Positions 35,819 through 48,146 of a DNA stretch of 64,000 nt are shown here, piece by piece. How positions within the stretch are numbered: position 1 is the first letter of the stretch; each line of letters begins with the position of its first letter. Origin of the DNA: Calliphora vicina (lineage: Eukaryota; Arthropoda; Insecta; Diptera; Calliphoridae); assembly GCF_958450345.1 (NCBI RefSeq), contig NC_088781.1, positions 57,552,315 to 57,616,314 of the forward strand, given 5' to 3'. The notes below the pieces were generated by a model. It saw only the letters and a list, made by a program, of their open reading frames with translations. It searched no databases and was not told where the DNA came from. Position numbers and translations under genes: made by a program.

Positions 35819-36090
35819 TGAAAACTGCATGAATAAACAACCAAACTTACACACATAACAAATTGCACACTCTCACCAGTACGAGTACGTACATGAATGT
35901 TTTTTCTTCGTTTTTTTATATTTTGTTAAACATACAATTTTGGTCAACAGGGTAGAAAAATGAAATGAAACTTAAGCGACAACAAAATAAAAGCAACAGC
36001 AACCTTGGTTTTACATCAGAGACACATTTTCGCACTTCTACATACTCACACTAACATATAATCACGCATGCATCTATATACATATCTATA

Positions 36091-36256
36091 TTAGGGTGGG
36101 CCAATTTGTAGGGACAACAAATTTTCTATATTGTGCCATCAATTTTTCGATAGCTTTTGGCATGAGGAAAAACAAATTTCCACTGTAACATATCAAAAAA
36201 CTCATTTTCGAGGCGCCTCAAATTTCAGAAAAGTCAAAAACTTTGACCCACCCTAA
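36091..36256. mobile_element. MITE with TTAGGGTGGGCC ends
   Basis: 166 bp; TTAGGGTGGGCCAA at the left and TTGACCCACCCTAA at the right are inverted. It sits in TATATACATATCTATA-type simple sequence. Interior differs from the 35499 element, so only the ends are shared. Confidence 0.65.
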
Positions 36257-36689
36257 TGTATATACATGTAGAATTAATGAACAACCGCTGAGACATTGTG
36301 GTGTGTGAGTTGTTCAAATAAAATAACTAACTAAATAAAGCCCAAATAAAACTCAATTGTATTTCGACGAGGTTAAAAAATAGGGGCCAAAAAACGAAAA
36401 ACTGATCATGCAAATAACCTAATTTTCTTACTCTTGTAAGAACAAATGACGTATAGTGAGTAACGAAAGTCTGAAGCGAACATTTATATCAAATATTATA
36501 AATGGAAGGTATATGAATAGATTTTGTCATATACAATGTAACTAATAAACCATTCCTATATGGTTATTAAATAAGTTTAATTAGAAGAAAATCGCCCATT
36601 GATTTTCATTGTTCTTAAAATAATCATAGGGCCATAATGAGTTTACCTCATTTGGAGTTGTCTAATGCAATAGTCATATGTCTGATACA

Positions 36690-37008
36690 ACAACAAAGGC
36701 GTTCGATAGAGCGTGGCCTGGTGCGCTTTTATCAAAACTTATTAGTTTTGATGTCTGTAATAACTTCTCTCGATATATATTGAGCTTTCTCAGAGATCTC
36801 ACTATACGAGTTGTTATAGATGAAATCTCATAAAACGAGTTCAAGATCAATTCAGGGTTACCGCAAGGCCCCGTCCTTTGTCCTACTCTTTGTCTTATCT
36901 TTTTAATCGACCTTCTATGTCAGACTTCCAACCCTATCTACTCTATTGAAGATGACAGCAACACTTGTCTTTCATGGTTCTCTAAAACGGTGAACATTGG
37001 TATAGAAA
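36690..37008 (+). pseudogene. jockey-type LINE fragment, RT palm
   Basis: The plus strand reads FDRAWPGALLSKLISFDVCN, LSFLRDLTIRVVIDEIS, then NSGLPQGPVLCPTLCL (RT motif usually GVPQGSVLSPTLF), IDLLCQTSNPIYS and EDDS (normally F/YADD). A stop follows the DEIS segment. It is continued, after two helentron-like insertions, at 38200-38620. Confidence 0.75.
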
Positions 37009-37470
37009 ACAAGTAAGAGAGCTATATTCGGCTGTGTCGTATCTTATATACCCTTCACCAAATTATACATAACAATTTTTTATTTAAATAAAATTAAATT
37101 TTTTTTTAATTGTTTTTAAAATTTTTTTCCAAATTTTTTTTTTTGGGTAAATAATTTATGACAAAAAAAATTTTTCTTAAAGAAAAAAAAAATTAGGGTT
37201 AAACAATATTTTTCCCGATTTTCACCCATTGTGTAGGTCAACTTACTATAGCCTTATATACATCGCTGCAATGGACTTTGAAATATCTATCATTAGATAT
37301 CCATATTGTCTATATTAATGACTTAGTAATCCAGATATAGATCAAATATAGGGCAAAAATCGAGGTTGTCCCGGTTTTTTTCCTTATATTTCGGCCATTT
37401 ATGGGCCGATTTTGTCGATTTAGCTACGGAAAGTTCATTTCAACATACAGACGGACATGGATTGATTGAA
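37009..37470 (-). repeat. helentron/INE-1-like repeat (family 2), partial, inside LINE
   Basis: Starts ACAAGTAAGAGAGCTATATT then CGGCTGTGTCG, with the T-rich zone, ATTAGATATCCATATTGTCT and AGACGGACATGG near the end at 37452. It inserted into the LINE; the 3' side is truncated. Confidence 0.65.
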
Positions 37471-37672
37471 TACTTAGGTAGGTGTTTTTTTTGGATGGAT
37501 CTGGTACCCTCAGTATCAAAAATTTTCAAATTTATTTTCATTTGAAATATTTAGTGTAAAGTTAGCTTTTCAAAAAGCATAAATTCCTAATACATCTTTT
37601 TAGAATTTTTTTAGATAACTTAAAAAGATTTAAAGTACTTTCTTCCCTAAAACTAGCGAAAAATTGCTTTTT

Positions 37673-38193
37673 ATTAGGGTATTATGCATTTGTGCAGATA
37701 TTTGTAACGCCCAAAAATATTAGTTTAACACCCACCTTAATACCGATCGACTTAAAATAACTTTCTGAGTCGATTAAATGATGTCCGTCCTGGCTGGCTG
37801 TCCATGTAAACCTTGTGCGCAGAGTACAGGTCGCAATTTTGAAGATATTTCAATAAAGTTTGGTACATACAAGGACGGAGCCTATTGAAATTGGCTGAAA
37901 TCGGTCCATTATTTCACCTAGCCCCCATACAAATGGCCTCCCGAATTTGAACTCTTTTATATGTATATACGGAATTCATGACACCAAGTTTTATTATGAT
38001 CGGCCCATAATTATTCATATCTCCGCTTCCGAAAATCACTTTAATTGATCTAAGCTCCCATTGATCATAAGGCCCATTTCGAAAATCTCTCAAAAATATA
38101 AATTATTGAAATTTTAAAAGAAAAATGTTTTTTGCCCATTTATTTATTATATTATATGGTCGGCCTTAACCGACCATACTTTCTTACTTGTTT
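37673..38193 (-). repeat. helentron/INE-1-like repeat (family 1), inside LINE
   Basis: Inverted family-1 copy: ACGCCCAAAAATATTAG, CACCCACCTTAATACCGATC and GATGTCCGTCC at the left; the terminal hairpin GGTCGGCCTTAACCGACC and TACTTTCTTACTTGTT at the right. It interrupts the LINE whose coding resumes at about 38200. Confidence 0.7.
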
Positions 38194-38199
38194 TTTCTA

Positions 38200-38620
38200 T
38201 ACCACTGTGCAGTGTAGCAAATACTTCACTCCGTCTGATCTCCTTACTATTTCCGACCTTATATCCGACCCATAATGGCCGGTGCTTCGAAGTCTATTTT
38301 GAAGTTTCTCGATCGCGTACAGGAGAGGGCTAAGGTGCTTATCGTTGACAGTAGGGTATCCAGCTCTATTGATTCACTGGAACATCGTCGCAATGTGGGT
38401 TGTGTTTCATTGTTCAAGCGATACTACAATGGTTCCCGAAAGCCGCAGTTTTTACTCAACACACGGCAAAGAGATCATTAATTCGGAATTACAGGGAAAA
38501 TTCGATATTTGGCCGTACTGTCCGTATGTGGAATAAGTCTTTCCAGTGACTTTTAATATAGGAAAATTCAAATCAAATGTCCACAAACACTAATCCCTCT
38601 ATCCTCTCTCCCATAAACTA
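38200..38620 (+). pseudogene. jockey-type LINE fragment, 3' end
   Basis: The plus strand continues the LINE: KYFTPSDLLTI, YIRP, then WAGASKSxLxxLDRVQERAK (seen as AGASKSILKFLDRVQERAK), SIDSLEHRRNVGCVSLFKR, and a frameshifted IFGRTVRMWNKSF-like end near 38500-38540. Frameshifts and stops break it. About 60 residues of the usual region between the two pieces are missing or eroded. Confidence 0.75.
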
Positions 38621-38952
38621 TTTTCCTAGTTCCAACACAATGTATTGCATGAGTAGGTCAAAGCAAAAAAAATTACATTTCTTCACTATGTTACCCTATG
38701 TTCGTAATGGTTCATATAAATTTGTCATTCCGTTTGTATTTTCCAGTTTTAAATCGTGTTATCACTTATGGTGTGTGAATCCGTAGGTCTACCCTGGACT
38801 CGACTGCTCTATCAACAGAAAGTCAGTTGATAAAGCAGAATTTTGATTGAGGCAACCAATTTTTTGTTACTCCTTCTAAAATTTTATAACTACAACTATA
38901 AAATATAGTTACTAAGCTAGAATAATTCGATTGGCAACAAATTCGGTTGCTA

Positions 38953-39271
38953 CCAAGATGTATTAACAAGGTGGCAGTGTAACTACAACAATGCAAGTAT
39001 AACAGTAATTTTTACCTTCTAAGCTGTCCAAAAAAATTTCACAAAAACGCACTTTTTAAAATGAAATATTTGTTTTTAGCACATTCAAATATTTTACGAA
39101 CACAAAGCGGTGACAAAAATATACTTTTTTAAATATAAAAAAAATCTTTTTACTTTTATATCAAATTTAAAAATTTTTGTAAACAAATTTTTACAATTCA
39201 GAAGGTAAACATGAGTAGAGCAAAAATTAGTCAACTAGCGTTACGCTACCACCTGGTTAAATATGCCTTGG
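38953..39271. mobile_element. 319-bp MITE with CCAAG..CTTGG ends
   Basis: Left CCAAGATGTATTAACAAGG and right CCTGGTTAAATATGCCTTGG are inverted, continuing as GTGGCAGTGTAAC against GTTACGCTACCAC. TTGCTA lies directly outside both ends; up to 8 bp (GGTTGCTA) can be counted as the duplication depending on where the ends are placed. No coding sequence. Confidence 0.65.
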
Positions 39272-39279
39272 TTGCTACT

Positions 39280-40700
39280 AAGAATCAGTTTTCTCTGCGG
39301 GTAAATAACTGATTCTAAATTTGGAACCAATCTTTTTTTCAAAAATCAAAAATTAATTCAGTTTAACAATGGCTTTTGAATGAAACTACAAAATTAAATA
39401 TTAGGAATGGATTTATGGAATGAAAGGCTGACATTCTTTAATTACGGACTAAGATTTTAGAGAATTAAGCTCCAATTTTATTAATCAATTCGAAGCCCTG
39501 ATATTTAATAATTATAATACTAAGTTTTTATATGTAATTTGGCTATAATATTTCTAATTTACAGTATCATTATATATTTCGGGAATAGCCGGGTACCCGG
39601 GAATGTAGAAAAAAATTTCCCGATTCCCGGGAATCAAAAAAGGTCGGGAAATTAAAAACCCTAATCTAAATATAAAATTCAAAAATTTTTGGAAAAATAT
39701 TAAAGTTATTGCAAATTGCCTCCACCATTAAGAAAATCTAATATGATTTAAGAAATTTTCTAGTTTGTAGGCATATGAAAAGTTTAAAAGTTCATTATTT
39801 TGTATTAACATTTATCCTGAGTAGTTTTACTTTTAGTCGTTACTGTAACGAACATCATTACGTATGTGTAGTGTTTTTTATATGTTTTATTTGTAAAACA
39901 TTTTGAACACACATTCATTTATATGGTGGCTGGGTTTTTCAACATGCAAGTGTTATAATTTGTATTTGGGTGTTTGTGAATGTGGCATATTAAAAGATCT
40001 TGAAAAAAACGAGAATATAAATACATCTTAATGATTTTTGTCTGCACAGATACATATTTGCATATTTTTATTTTATTTTTTTTTGTAGGAACTAGGTTTT
40101 TTTTATTGGCAACAAAAAAAAATGGTTTGTTTGCTGAAAATGCACTTTCTCGAATGGCGAATGTAGAGAAAGATAAATATTTGTTTTATATTCATGGGAA
40201 ATGCGTGCTGGTTATTGTTGGTTTGCTGCTGTTGTTGTTTTTTTATAACATGAAAATGTAATGTTTCTATATAGTTTTCATATAGTATGACAGCAATCTC
40301 TTAAGTCCTTTCAAAATAATAGAAAACTTTTTCCTCAAAAGACTTTTTGTTTTCATTTATCGGTATGCAAATGAACTAAATTCTCAAAAGAAAATTATCT
40401 GCATTGCCCAGATTCTAAGAGGTCCTTATAAGTTGGCCTCGTTTATTTCGTTTACATATATTTATATGTACGAATGTAAAAATGTGTGCATGTAAGCGCG
40501 TATACATTTATATGCATGTTGCTGTTGTTTTCTTTTTTTAAGGATACGAAAGGAGATGGCCATTGCCATTTTGAGTTTATCTTTTCATAATAAAAGTTGG
40601 CAGGAGATGGAAAAAAGAACAAACAAATAAATAAAAAATAAACTATTTAATACAAAAAAGAACCTTGAAATTAAAAAAAACCTGTATACTTTTTTTCCCA
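39280..40700. other. mostly unannotated; two repeat traces
   Basis: 39398-39480 resembles 1088-1170 (GGAATGGATTTATGGAATGA). 39575-39665 contains CCGGGTACCCGGGAA and TTCCCGATTCCCGGGAA, similar to hAT subterminal repeats near 59100 and 59870. The rest is T-rich sequence without exons. Confidence 0.4.
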
Positions 40701-40704
40701 GCAG

Positions 40705-41230
40705 TTAAGCATGTAGTCAATGTATCTCTTATAGACAGTAATTGTCTCTAATCTCTGATCACTTGATTGACTCCAATTTATATATTTTGAGTCATTTGAC
40801 ACTTGATTACTTTATACATCCTAGGTAATTTAACGTGAAGTCAATTGTCACTTAAGTGTCTCTAAGTAATCTAGAGTGTAGTCACTTTAAACGTTTGTAC
40901 TGCAATTTAGAAAGTAGTTATTAGAGAGTTGTCGGAGGAAGTTTTGTTTACAAGCAATCTGTTATTGGACTGTCTATCAGAATTAGTTTTAACTGACAAT
41001 TGATGTACATGTTAAAATAACTAGTTATTTAGCTGATCAAGTAACCAGTAAGGTAACTGAATCTCTGCAACCGGTATGTGAATAAAATGCGTTGACAGCT
41101 ATCAGACAGTCCCAATGTAATTAAAAAGTGTCAATTGATCCCCAGCTTAGGACATGCACATTTTAAAATAACTAGTCACATAACTATTTATGTTACTAAT
41201 TATCACCCTAAGTGATAGTTATAATCAATA
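40705..41230 (-). repeat. interspersed repeat (family E)
   Basis: The right half is the inverted counterpart of 23740-23960. The left half repeats AGTCAATTGTCACTT-like and GTAGTCA words, also seen at 3960-4340. No protein. Confidence 0.45.
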
Positions 41231-41239
41231 TTTCGGGAC

Positions 41240-42839
41240 TGCCTCCAAGAACAGCTGGGACGTAATTGAAAAATATTTATAAGTAAAATTTTTGCTGTTA
41301 TTTATACACAACTTTATGCACGTAAAAAAGTATGTGTAAATGCAAATACAATTTGTATATGTATGTATGTATTGTATTTCATATAAATATAAATGCGTTA
41401 AAGGAAATTAAAGGCTGGCCTTTTACGACTTTGATTTAAAACTAGCCATGAAAGGCAGAACAAAATATTATTTATGATTTATATTTTATAAGTTTTTGTT
41501 TAAGAAAAGTTGAAAAGTTATTAAAACAAATTATAAAGGTTTATGTGCTTACATTTATATACATAGATTTCATCTGCAATATTTTGTTTTTTATATGAAT
41601 CTTAAAGTTTTCTTTTATTATGAATTATGATTGTTTTATAAAAGAAAAAAAGACTTGTTTTAAGTTAGTTGTTCAAAAATTTTAAATTTTTTAGTTAAAT
41701 AAAAACTTAAACTAAACTCACTTGATTTTATATTATATTTTTAAATAAGGATATTTCTGTATCTCCTCATTTAGGTCCTATCGTATTTGAATTGTTTTAA
41801 AAGTCCGTCGGACGTTTTGTTTTGGTTTAATCGATTTTAAGTATTGAGGAAAATTTCATCTTTCTAGGTCCTTCCCTGTAAGCCTTCAACAGACAGAATA
41901 TTAGAATATTATATTATATGGATTATAGGATATTATATTTGGGACTACGGTCAATATTTCCATGTGTTACAAACGTAGTGACAAAATCAATATACTCTTT
42001 TATAATTTTGGTGCTTTGTATTAAAATTCAAATTGTCTATGATTCATATAGTTCTTAAAAAAATTGTTGAAAAGATTTTACTTTGGCTAAATTCAGCCTT
42101 TTTGAAATCGAAATCAAAACTTTTTTTAAAACACTTAATAATAAATAAGTTGCTAGAAGCTCAAATTAGAAAGCAAAAATTATGATATTTTTAAAAATAT
42201 TGTAACAAATTAAGAAAATAGCTATTTTTTTGGCAACAAGGTTTTACAAAATCTGTTTGGTGGAGTCTTAGCTACATTATTTCCATATATAGTAAAGCGG
42301 TATCATTAAGTCTGAATTAGCTGTTGTCTGAAAACTGATGACACCTTTTTTGAGGGACCACTGATTTTCAGAATCTTTGAAGCCCCATAAAAATAAATTG
42401 GTCACCAAAATCGCCAAATTGAGTATAACCTTTGGTAGTAGAGTCGAGCCTATACTGTCATTACCGTGTATTTTTGCAGTGTTGCACTGTTTAATGAGAG
42501 CAAAGCAAAAGTAACTATCTCCAATTGACATTGTTTCCAATAGCAGTTTTTAAAATTGATTTATATTATTTGAAAAAGGATTTGGTATTGGCTTATTGAC
42601 TATTAAATGTAATTAAATAGCATTATTAGATAAGCTCTCGTAAAAAATGGAGATTTCAGACTTTGCTTCTATACCCCTCATACATCTTTGAATAAACTTA
42701 TGATCTTAAAATGCAACTGTAATATTGACTTCATGTTTAATTCTCCTTATTATAACTAATTTGTCTTCAGTTAATATATTTTTTAAACTATTCCATTGTG
42801 AATTTCAATTTAAGTTTATTTTTATAAATATGTTATATG
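41240..42839. other. no gene recognised
   Basis: AT-rich. The 87-codon open frame at 42277-42540 (minus) has fairly even amino-acid use but no recognised domain or splice context, so I do not call it a gene. Confidence 0.35.
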
Positions 42840-43960
42840 CGCAAACAAAGCGTATACTTAATATTTAATGTACAATAATTAAATAATAATCATACGGCAT
42901 GATGTACTTTAAGGAAACATGTTCTTAACTAAAATGAAAGTTTATTTTGTCATCTGTTAGCTGTTGGTTCACAGTATCAAGGAACAAAAGTGTACTTGTT
43001 TAGGGTTTATAGATTTTATTACATTTATTCCAAAGGAACATTATGCAGTTTTTATATAATTTGAATGGCTCATTAAATGGCATAAAGGAAATTACGGATC
43101 AAGTTAAATCATACCCGTATTTCTGATATTTAACGAACAAATTTAAACAAATATGAATATGAAAAAGTCAGAAAAACCGGAAAAAGAATCCTTTCATTCT
43201 TTTAAAAATCATACATAAGGCTAAAATTTCAGAAATATTTTCTGAAATGCACCAAGGTTAGTTCGATTGGATAGTAATTCAGACACAATTTTTCAACAAA
43301 ATGGGTTCAGAACTCTCTGAGTTAGAGGGTGTCGTCAAAATTTGACATTTTGGCCAAGCAGGTGTTTTTTCTCATCCATTTAACTTATTACCTTTTGTTC
43401 TTAGCAAAATGTGTCCCAAATAGTTTAGATAGCGATTTCTTAAATCTATCAAAAAAATATAAAAATTTTGCTTTTTTGACTTTTTTTCAAAATTGGCGTA
43501 TTTTTTTTCTCAAAAGAAAGTTTACATATTTTCCTTGAAGAGCTAGTTGGTCGCTTAGTTGTATGCGAGTTGGATATCTATCAAAATAAATGATTTGTAA
43601 CTCGAAACATACAATTTTTGATATTTTCTTTTGCAAAATCAAAAACTTCGTTGACTTTTTTTTTAAATTTTTTAGTATTTAATTTTTTTTTTGCTCAAAA
43701 GAAAGCTTAGATATTTTCCTCGAAGAACTTTTTCGTCGATTAGTGGCGTGCGAGTTCGAAAAAAAACATATATTTGCTAAATCTAAAACTAATGGGCAAA
43801 AAAGGGGAAAAAAATATATCTATCCATGGTACTTTTTAGTACCTTTTTTATACTTTGTTCTAAATCGTTAAAAATTGAGTTGTAGCTTTATGGACTCACA
43901 AACATGTGTATTTAAAAAGTACTTTTTTCATTAGGCGGAATTTAGGGTAAAAAGGGATTT
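42840..43960. repeat. diverged interspersed repeat (family D), second copy
   Basis: Shares GCGTATACTTAATATTTAAT, CATTATGCAGTTTTTATATA and AATGGCTCATTAAATGGCAT with 49180-49380, and TTTTTCAACAA, GTATGCGAGTTGGATATCTA, TTTGTAACTCGAAACATAC and GCTCAAAAGAAAGCTTAG with 17831-18262. Within it a unit of 185 bp is tandemly repeated (starts 43509 and 43694). GGTACTTTTTAGTACC is a short palindrome near 43829. Confidence 0.45.
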
Positions 43961-44189
43961 TTTTTATTTTAAATTAATGATCGGCAGACTTAAAATGTAA
44001 TATATAGATTTCTTAAGCACACAAGTAAAAACAAATTCAATTTGTGAAATACATAAATTACATTTGAAAGGGTTGAAATGTATAGTTTCGGACTTTTCTA
44101 GACACTTTGTGATATTTTGTCCTGTAATGATTTTTCTTGATATGTACACAAAAAGGGAACTACGATTTTTCATTTAAAGAAGACATTAA

Positions 44190-45564
44190 TATTGGGTGTA
44201 TGATATAAAAATGCTGAATTTTTAGCTTTTATTTTGAAACCATTGTACAATATCGATTAATTCTGGCAACATATGGATTCCGCGACAAAAGAACTGTTCA
44301 TATTTTGAGGCCAAGAACGAATAAAGCCAATTTAAAAAACTCTGTTATGAAGTGAAGAGTATCCAGAGTGAGCGATCTTCAAATAGCAATCGGACGGGGC
44401 ACGGCCTGAACTATAAAGCGGGTGAGGCAACATGCGGCCGAATATTATATGATGTATACAGGTTCAGCAGTTTACAATTTCTCTGCTTTTAGGTTAATCC
44501 TGCTGCCCTCAAACGCACTGTGGTTCCAAATCAAAATCTAGGTGGACAAAATTATGAAAATCGGTATCTTTAGAATTTGGAAAAACTAAGTTTTTTCGGA
44601 AGCTGACAATCTGCTCTCCTCCAATACAAATGGGTTTTTCAATTGGACATTTCGTTTTCTCGACAGAAGCGCCAGAAGTTCAACAAATTTTGAATCATAT
44701 TTTCGTTAATTTTTTTTAATATTTTACTGCTTTACTAAATTAGATTTATATATCTCAATGGTTTTACGATATAGAAATTCATACTTGAAAACATAGATAA
44801 ACATTGATATAGGCTTTTATTAAATGTATATCTTATATTTATGGACCTCTTCATTTTCCTGTTATAGTCCTTTAAACTTGGTTCTCAAATATACTGATAT
44901 TTTTTTTTTCTAAGAATGTTATATAGGTTGCCAAAAAAAAAGACCGTCGAAGCCCGTCCAATGACTATATACATCATTTAAAGACTTCTGGGGAATGTCT
45001 TTGTAAAAAAATTTTAGCCGCCAGCACCCGCCGAAATACTTTTTTTAATTTTTACGGAATGGAATTTTTTAGAAATATTTCTTTATTTATTATTGATTTT
45101 TATATATCTAGACCCTACTGTAACTTGAAATATATTAAATACAGATCTTTTTAAAAATTTAGTTTCAGAAAGACATGAAAACGTATTTTTTTTAATTTTT
45201 TATTAATGTTTTTTATATGTATATCTAGACCCTACTGTAACTTGAAAAAAAGTTTATATTGATCTTTTAAAGACTTTTTTTGGAATCGGAGATACCAATT
45301 CTATATAAAAAGAGCGCCAAATAATTTTGTCCACCTAGATTTTGATTTGAAACCACAGTGCAAACGCTTGCAATTTTGAATTGCTGCTTAAATAGCTCCC
45401 AATAAACTTGAAAGCTCTTGTTGAGTTTGACAACAATCTTCGTGGAATAATGCCTCCAGTTCTTTGTCTTCAAATTTTTTGGCTGCCTGGTCGATCTTTG
45501 TCTTTCGTGTCAAAATCACCAGTTCTGGACCGCTCAAACCAACTCCCGTTCTTTGAAACCGATG
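44190..45564 (-). pseudogene. mariner relic (family B) split by Transib-like MITE
   Basis: Two minus-strand pieces, 44190-44509 and 45361-45564, carry family-B transposase remains; 44200 has the decayed 3' terminus TTGGGTGTATGATATAAA. The gap is exactly a Transib-like element. The mariner stops at 45564, where a CACAGTGGGG sequence begins. Confidence 0.7.
44516..45360. mobile_element. Transib-like MITE with CACTGTGG ends
   Basis: The left end CACTGTGGTTCCAAATCAAA and the inverted right end CACTGTGGTTTCAAATCAAA match for about 40 bp through ATCTAGGTGGACAAAATTAT. CAAACG is repeated directly outside both ends (44510-44515 and 45361-45366); counting one more base into the right end gives a 5-bp AAACG duplication. 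CACTGTG fits the Transib CACWRTG pattern. A tandem repeat with ATATCTAGACCCTACTGTAA lies inside (near 45107 and 45222). No transposase. Confidence 0.7.
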
Positions 45565-46060
45565 CACAGTGGGGTAGAATCAAATTTGTTTTGGAAATAA
45601 ATCTGGTATTTCTAAACGGCTGGTCCGATGGACATAAAGTTTGAGCGTGAGCGTAGCTAAGGAGTATTCGAGTTTAAATTATTAAAAAGGGTTCTACAAA
45701 TGCTCCAGGGGCGGTGCTATGCGGGCTTAAAGTAGGGTACCTTCGATATGTAAAATTTTTAAACATGTGCCATTTTTTGTTTCCCATCCGATTTCAAAGA
45801 TTTTTATATTTTTGGAAAGCGCTCGACTAGGTCTTAAAAAAACATGCTTGCGTGTGCTATTTATCTCTTACAATTTCCAAGTTATAGGCAATTCAAAATT
45901 AAAATTTTAAAATTTTGCCATACCGGTCCTCTTTTTTCAAAATATAGGTCGTACTTTTGTACCAAATGGACTCGATTTTTTTGTGGTAGTTAGACAACTA
46001 AATTACCAATAATATACAAAAGATTTCAGAAAAATTGGGACAACTTCTTTGTAATGCCAT
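45565..46060 (+). mobile_element. single CACAGTGGGG end, element truncated
   Basis: CACAGTGGGGTAGAATCAAA begins exactly where the mariner is cut off, looking like a third Transib-type terminus. No matching TTCTACCCCACTGTG end was found to the right. The right boundary is arbitrary. Extent and class are tentative. Confidence 0.35.
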
Positions 46061-47590
46061 TTTATTTACATTCATTTAATTCTGTAACACAAGGCGTATG
46101 ATTAATATTTAATTTCATCGAAATAACTCATAAGTTGTGCAGTATATTTTCGTAAATTATTTTTTACGTACATTCTAAGGAGCTTACTAAGAATTTCTGA
46201 ATATTTTGCGTAACACAAATTGAAAGCTACCAGAATTTTTAAAAGAATAACAAATTTACCATTTAATAACAATTTTTTATGAATAACCAAAAAATAAATT
46301 TGTCGGAATTTACAAGCTTGACTACTAAAAAACCAACATTCAAATAACATAAAAGACTTTTGAAATAAAGTTAATATTTCACTATTTTTGCTGTTGGTAT
46401 TTTGCTGTATGAAAGAAAAATCCCCTTTTGACGTTGTCAGCAACCCTGAACTTTATAGCTTAAAGCACTATGTTGAAAAAAAAACATATTTTAAATAGAG
46501 AGAAGAAAAAAACAAAATGAAACAAAATCCTTAACTTTAGCTGCATACACATGCAGCTTATTTTTTATTTTATACTCCAAAGACACCTGTTGTTGCTCAG
46601 GGAAAATAAGAAGAAAACTAAAATGGAAAAATTTCCTTTTAACCATCATTATAATCATTATCATTACCGTCAACATCATCTTCAACAGTTCTGAGGAAAC
46701 TTTGACTTTGGCATAGTTTTTTAGTGGTAGGTAAAAGTATGTGCTGACTGAATGGAGTCAGTTGGTATGCGGGTGTGTGTTTTATTTAAAATGAATCTGC
46801 TTGGGAGAAAAAGTAGTTCAGTTTTAAGCTTCTTAAGACTGAATGAAACCCAGCAACAGCGTCAATAATAATAATAAAATTGTTGTTTCTTTCTTTTTTG
46901 ACTTCCAAGTAACAAGTGCAAATTTTTATATATTTTTTTTCTAATCTTGTCTTGCTTACTTAAAATATTTATGACTTTAACAGTTTTTTTTTTAGTCTAA
47001 CGATCTTAGGAAATTGTTCATTATAATGGCAAAATAATTGAATAAAATAGTTAAATTTTTTTAAGATACACGCGTACATACCTATATATAATTATTATAG
47101 TACATCTATAGCTGTATAATTTAATGGTGGACTTAATTAAAATTTAAATAAGGTAAGTAGTTGCTTAAAACTTATATAGAAATTTTGAGAAAACTATATA
47201 AAACTTATTTTGTTGTTAGTGGGCTACAATAGTAGCATGTAACCTACTATTTTTATGTTGAAATTGTAATTTTTACAAGCCATTAAACCATTATATATAG
47301 AATTGTTTTGTGTTCGATTTTGCCATTTTAGAATCGAAGTTCAAAGATATAGTTTTAGATGATTTTCTAATCATCTAAACATTCTAAAATTCCAAATGTT
47401 TTCACAAAAATTTTAAAATTTTTCTAAAATCATTACCTCTATTCTATCTACAAAAATTGTCCAAATATACAAATTATTCGATTAACCGAATAATTTGTAT
47501 TTAAATGTTAAACTGAAACTATATCACGAATTTTGCATACTTATTGAAGTATTTTATTAATAAAAAGAACTTAAAAAATAAACAAAACAT
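46061..47590. other. no gene recognised
   Basis: Family-D motif GGCGTATGATTAATATTTAA near 46093. A simple stretch of ATCATTATAATCATTATCAT lies at 46644-46663. A 113-codon open frame (46102-46443, minus) has no recognised domain. Confidence 0.35.
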
Positions 47591-47594
47591 AACA

Positions 47595-48146
47595 ATTCTA
47601 CCAAAAAGTAAAAAAAATTCTTTAGTTTTAATAAAACTCGATTTGTAAAAACAACTCTCTCGCTGATTGTAGATGTTGTAGGTGTTGGAGAAATCGAAAG
47701 TAAGACATGATAAAGAATATGGGCATTTCCCTGGGTCACGAACGTACGTTCCTACGCTTTTGATGTCCAAAAAATATAGAAAACAAAACATTTCCTATCA
47801 TTTTTTTGCAAATCGATAGCATTTTGGTAGCTCCATGTTTAGTGCTAAAGATGGATTCCATGGACTTTAAGTTTTCATAATGAAGTCAACTTTAGCTGAC
47901 AGTAGTGAAATGTAAAACTCTGCGTAATGGAATGGAATATTTAAAAGCGATTAATTTATTTTAAAACTGTACTAATGTAGGTCTCTATTCGGTATTTACA
48001 CAATAAAATATCTCTATTGATTTTTTTTTAATTGGCTTAATTAGCTTGTCGCGCACGTACGGGTCGCGAACGTACGATTTTTCCATATAGTTTTTATTAT
48101 TATCACCATGCGTTTTCCCATAAATATTTTCAAATTTCCTTAACAA
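47595..48146. other. repeat trace and ACGTACG-rich stretch
   Basis: 47610-47705 (TTTAGTTTTAATAAAACTCG, CTGATTGTAGATGTTG) matches 61025-61095. ACGAACGTACG occurs at 47738 and, with GCACGTACGGGTCGCGAACG, at 48053-48077. No gene. Confidence 0.4.

Noticed and set aside
42277..42540. 87-codon open frame on the minus strand with even amino-acid use
   Set aside because: No recognised motif, exon signals or repeats; not enough to call a gene.
46102..46443. 113-codon open frame on the minus strand
   Set aside because: Lys/Phe/Leu-rich by composition with no family resemblance; treated as chance.
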